Of a DNA stretch of 64,000 nucleotides, positions 63,039 through 64,000 are shown piece by piece. Within the stretch, counting starts at the first letter, position 1; each line of letters opens with the position of its first letter. Origin of the DNA: Lachnospiraceae bacterium (GTDB taxonomy: Bacteria > Bacillota > Clostridia > Lachnospirales > Lachnospiraceae); assembly GCA_015056945.1 (NCBI GenBank), contig SVFH01000002.1:1-64000 (forward strand), written 5' to 3'. The position numbers were made by a program, and so were the translations under genes. Under the pieces are notes generated by a model that saw nothing but the letters and a program-made list of their open reading frames with translations, was not told the origin of the DNA and made no database searches.

Positions 63039-64000
63039 CTAATCTTCTTCATAGCTGATGATATCCTGCGTATATTTTCTTCCCATATCATGACGGATTT
63101 TGCGATGCTCCACGGATTCAAAAATAATGGAGAAATCATAATCCTCCGGATACAGCTCGCTTGCGGCCACGTGAAGTTTTACACGCTTTCTGTTAATCCA
63201 TATCTTTTTGCCTTTGACCTGCACGCGAAGAACGCCTTTATCATTTACCTTTTCACATACAATGCCTATTTTACGATCCGGATAAATCATCACACTGTCA
63301 CCGATGTTATATTCCTGTAAAAGTTCTGTTTTCTGTGCCGATACCTTGCGCTTACGGATGGAACCGGTTGCTTTTTTGCGTACCTTATTTCCGTTCTGTG
63401 AAGAGAACGCCTCTGCCGTTTCTTTGCCGTATGCCGCCTCGATTGCCACTTTTAACATGTACTCGGGCATACCGAGCCTGTCAGCGATATAAAAAGCACA
63501 ACTCTCGCCCGCTTCTCCGATAATCATCTGATAGGTCGGCTCTAAACTGTCCTTATTAAACGTCATCCTTGCATTTATGATGCCCTCTGTTTTCTCCGCA
63601 TAGTCTTTGACTTCCGGATAATGTGTGGTCACGATAAAGTTGCAGCCGCTTTTACGAAGTTCTTCAAGAATTGCTACCGCAATTCCCATTCCTTCCGCAG
63701 GGTCCGTACCGGAACCGAGCTCATCCATAATGACAAGGCTGTCTTTATTTACTTCCGAAAGCACTTCCAGAACATTCTTGATATGTGCGGAAAATGTGGA
63801 CAAATTCTCCGAAAGATTCTGTCCGTCACCGATATCACAGAGGTAATTGCTGTTCATGCAGATCTCTGCTTCTTCGCTTGTGACGTGAAGGCCGCACTGT
63901 GCCATCAGGCAATTAAGCATGATCGTTTTCATGGCAACGGTTTTGCCTCCCGTATTCGGTCCTGTGATGACGATACCCCTAGTATCCTTTCCCATCTCAA
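63039..64000 (-). CDS. MutS-family ATPase, C-terminal part (cut by window edge)
   Basis: At least 318 residues; the N-terminal part lies beyond the window. Walker A GPNTGGKT, Walker B LVIMDELGSGTDP and TTHYPEVKDYA are typical of the MutS2/MutS ATPase core. After it come a coiled, Lys-rich stretch (~205-235) and a beta domain (~240-318). There is no Smr nuclease domain at the end, unlike typical MutS2. Confidence 0.88.
   Translation of the reverse strand, partial: EMGKDTRGIVITGPNTGGKTVAMKTIMLNCLMAQCGLHVTSEEAEICMNSNYLCDIGDGQNLSENLSTFSAHIKNVLEVLSEVNKDSLVIMDELGSGTDPAEGMGIAVAILEELRKSGCNFIVTTHYPEVKDYAEKTEGIINARMTFNKDSLEPTYQMIIGEAGESCAFYIADRLGMPEYMLKVAIEAAYGKETAEAFSSQNGNKVRKKATGSIRKRKVSAQKTELLQEYNIGDSVMIYPDRKIGIVCEKVNDKGVLRVQVKGKKIWINRKRVKLHVAASELYPEDYDFSIIFESVEHRKIRHDMGRKYTQDIISYEED

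Noticed and set aside
63039-64000. Complete small MutS-like gene starting at 63995
   Set aside because: The Met at 63995 has no ribosome site and sits just before Walker A; the frame stays open to the window edge, so it is a partial gene.

Overview
The window looks like a chromosome segment of an anaerobic, plant-fibre-degrading Firmicute, most likely a Lachnospiraceae-type Clostridium relative. The evidence is a T-box leader, strong AGGAGG ribosome sites, LplB/YtcP-type sugar permeases, a solo rubredoxin, CPBP/MerR and YtrA-type regulators, and a FliD-tail-like orphan protein common in that family. There is no phage or insertion sequence, but intergenic repeats are unusually abundant.

Layout. 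0-4.6 kb: a T-box-controlled minus-strand unit with an isopropylmalate-synthase-like protein that has lost its HxH metal ligands, followed by a rare fusion of a sugar-isomerase-type TIM barrel to an acyl-CoA ligase. 4.6-9 kb: a hipBA toxin-antitoxin pair with a palindromic promoter, two unknown membrane proteins and a 700-base repeat-rich gap. 9-13.5 kb: an iron alcohol dehydrogenase, two SDR-type oxidoreductases and a MATE exporter.

13.6-37.2 kb is the core of the window: a glucuronoxylan / glucuronate utilisation locus. It has an oligosaccharide ABC importer (24.9-28.7 kb), two unrelated alpha-glucuronidase families (GH67 and GH115), a GH2 enzyme, a carbohydrate O-acetylesterase, a FadR-type GntR regulator, and the whole hexuronate pathway: UxaC, UxuB, UxuA and a fused KDG kinase/KDPG aldolase. 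Together they would import acetylated, (methyl)glucuronate-decorated xylo-oligosaccharides, strip acetyl and uronic acid groups, and turn glucuronate into pyruvate and glyceraldehyde-3-phosphate. A palindrome CTTGTATACAAG at the ABC promoter and a related site before GH67 are likely operators of the local GntR protein. Between the ABC genes and this regulator lie an 82-bp minisatellite and a second tandem array visibly derived from the last codons of the regulator gene.

37.3-46.6 kb: a YtrA-type GntR regulator with ABC exporter and a clear operator, a LytTR/DUF3021 pair, a Ca-type P-ATPase, tRNA-Pro(CGG) with tRNA-derived debris, and a small FeoB-associated Cys-rich protein. 46.5-54.6 kb: Dus, then a signalling group: a nucleotidyl cyclase with non-canonical substrate residues, a TIR protein carrying a YvyF-like zinc-ribbon/HTH tail, a possible c-di-GMP-I-like leader, a soluble chemoreceptor fragment, a beta-helix lipoprotein, a FliD-like orphan and rubredoxin. 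54.7-64 kb: a 1701-residue secreted transglutaminase-like/Ig-repeat protein, an AraC regulator, a CPBP protease with MerR regulator, and the C-terminal part of a MutS-family ATPase cut by the window edge.

A roughly 125-base three-hairpin element occurs five times in the same orientation (4.1, 29.8, 37.2, 42.3 and 61.0 kb) and is the most striking unexplained intergenic structure. The best candidates for undescribed biology are the TIR-YvyF/cyclase pair and the T-box-controlled degenerate LeuA plus isomerase-ligase fusion.
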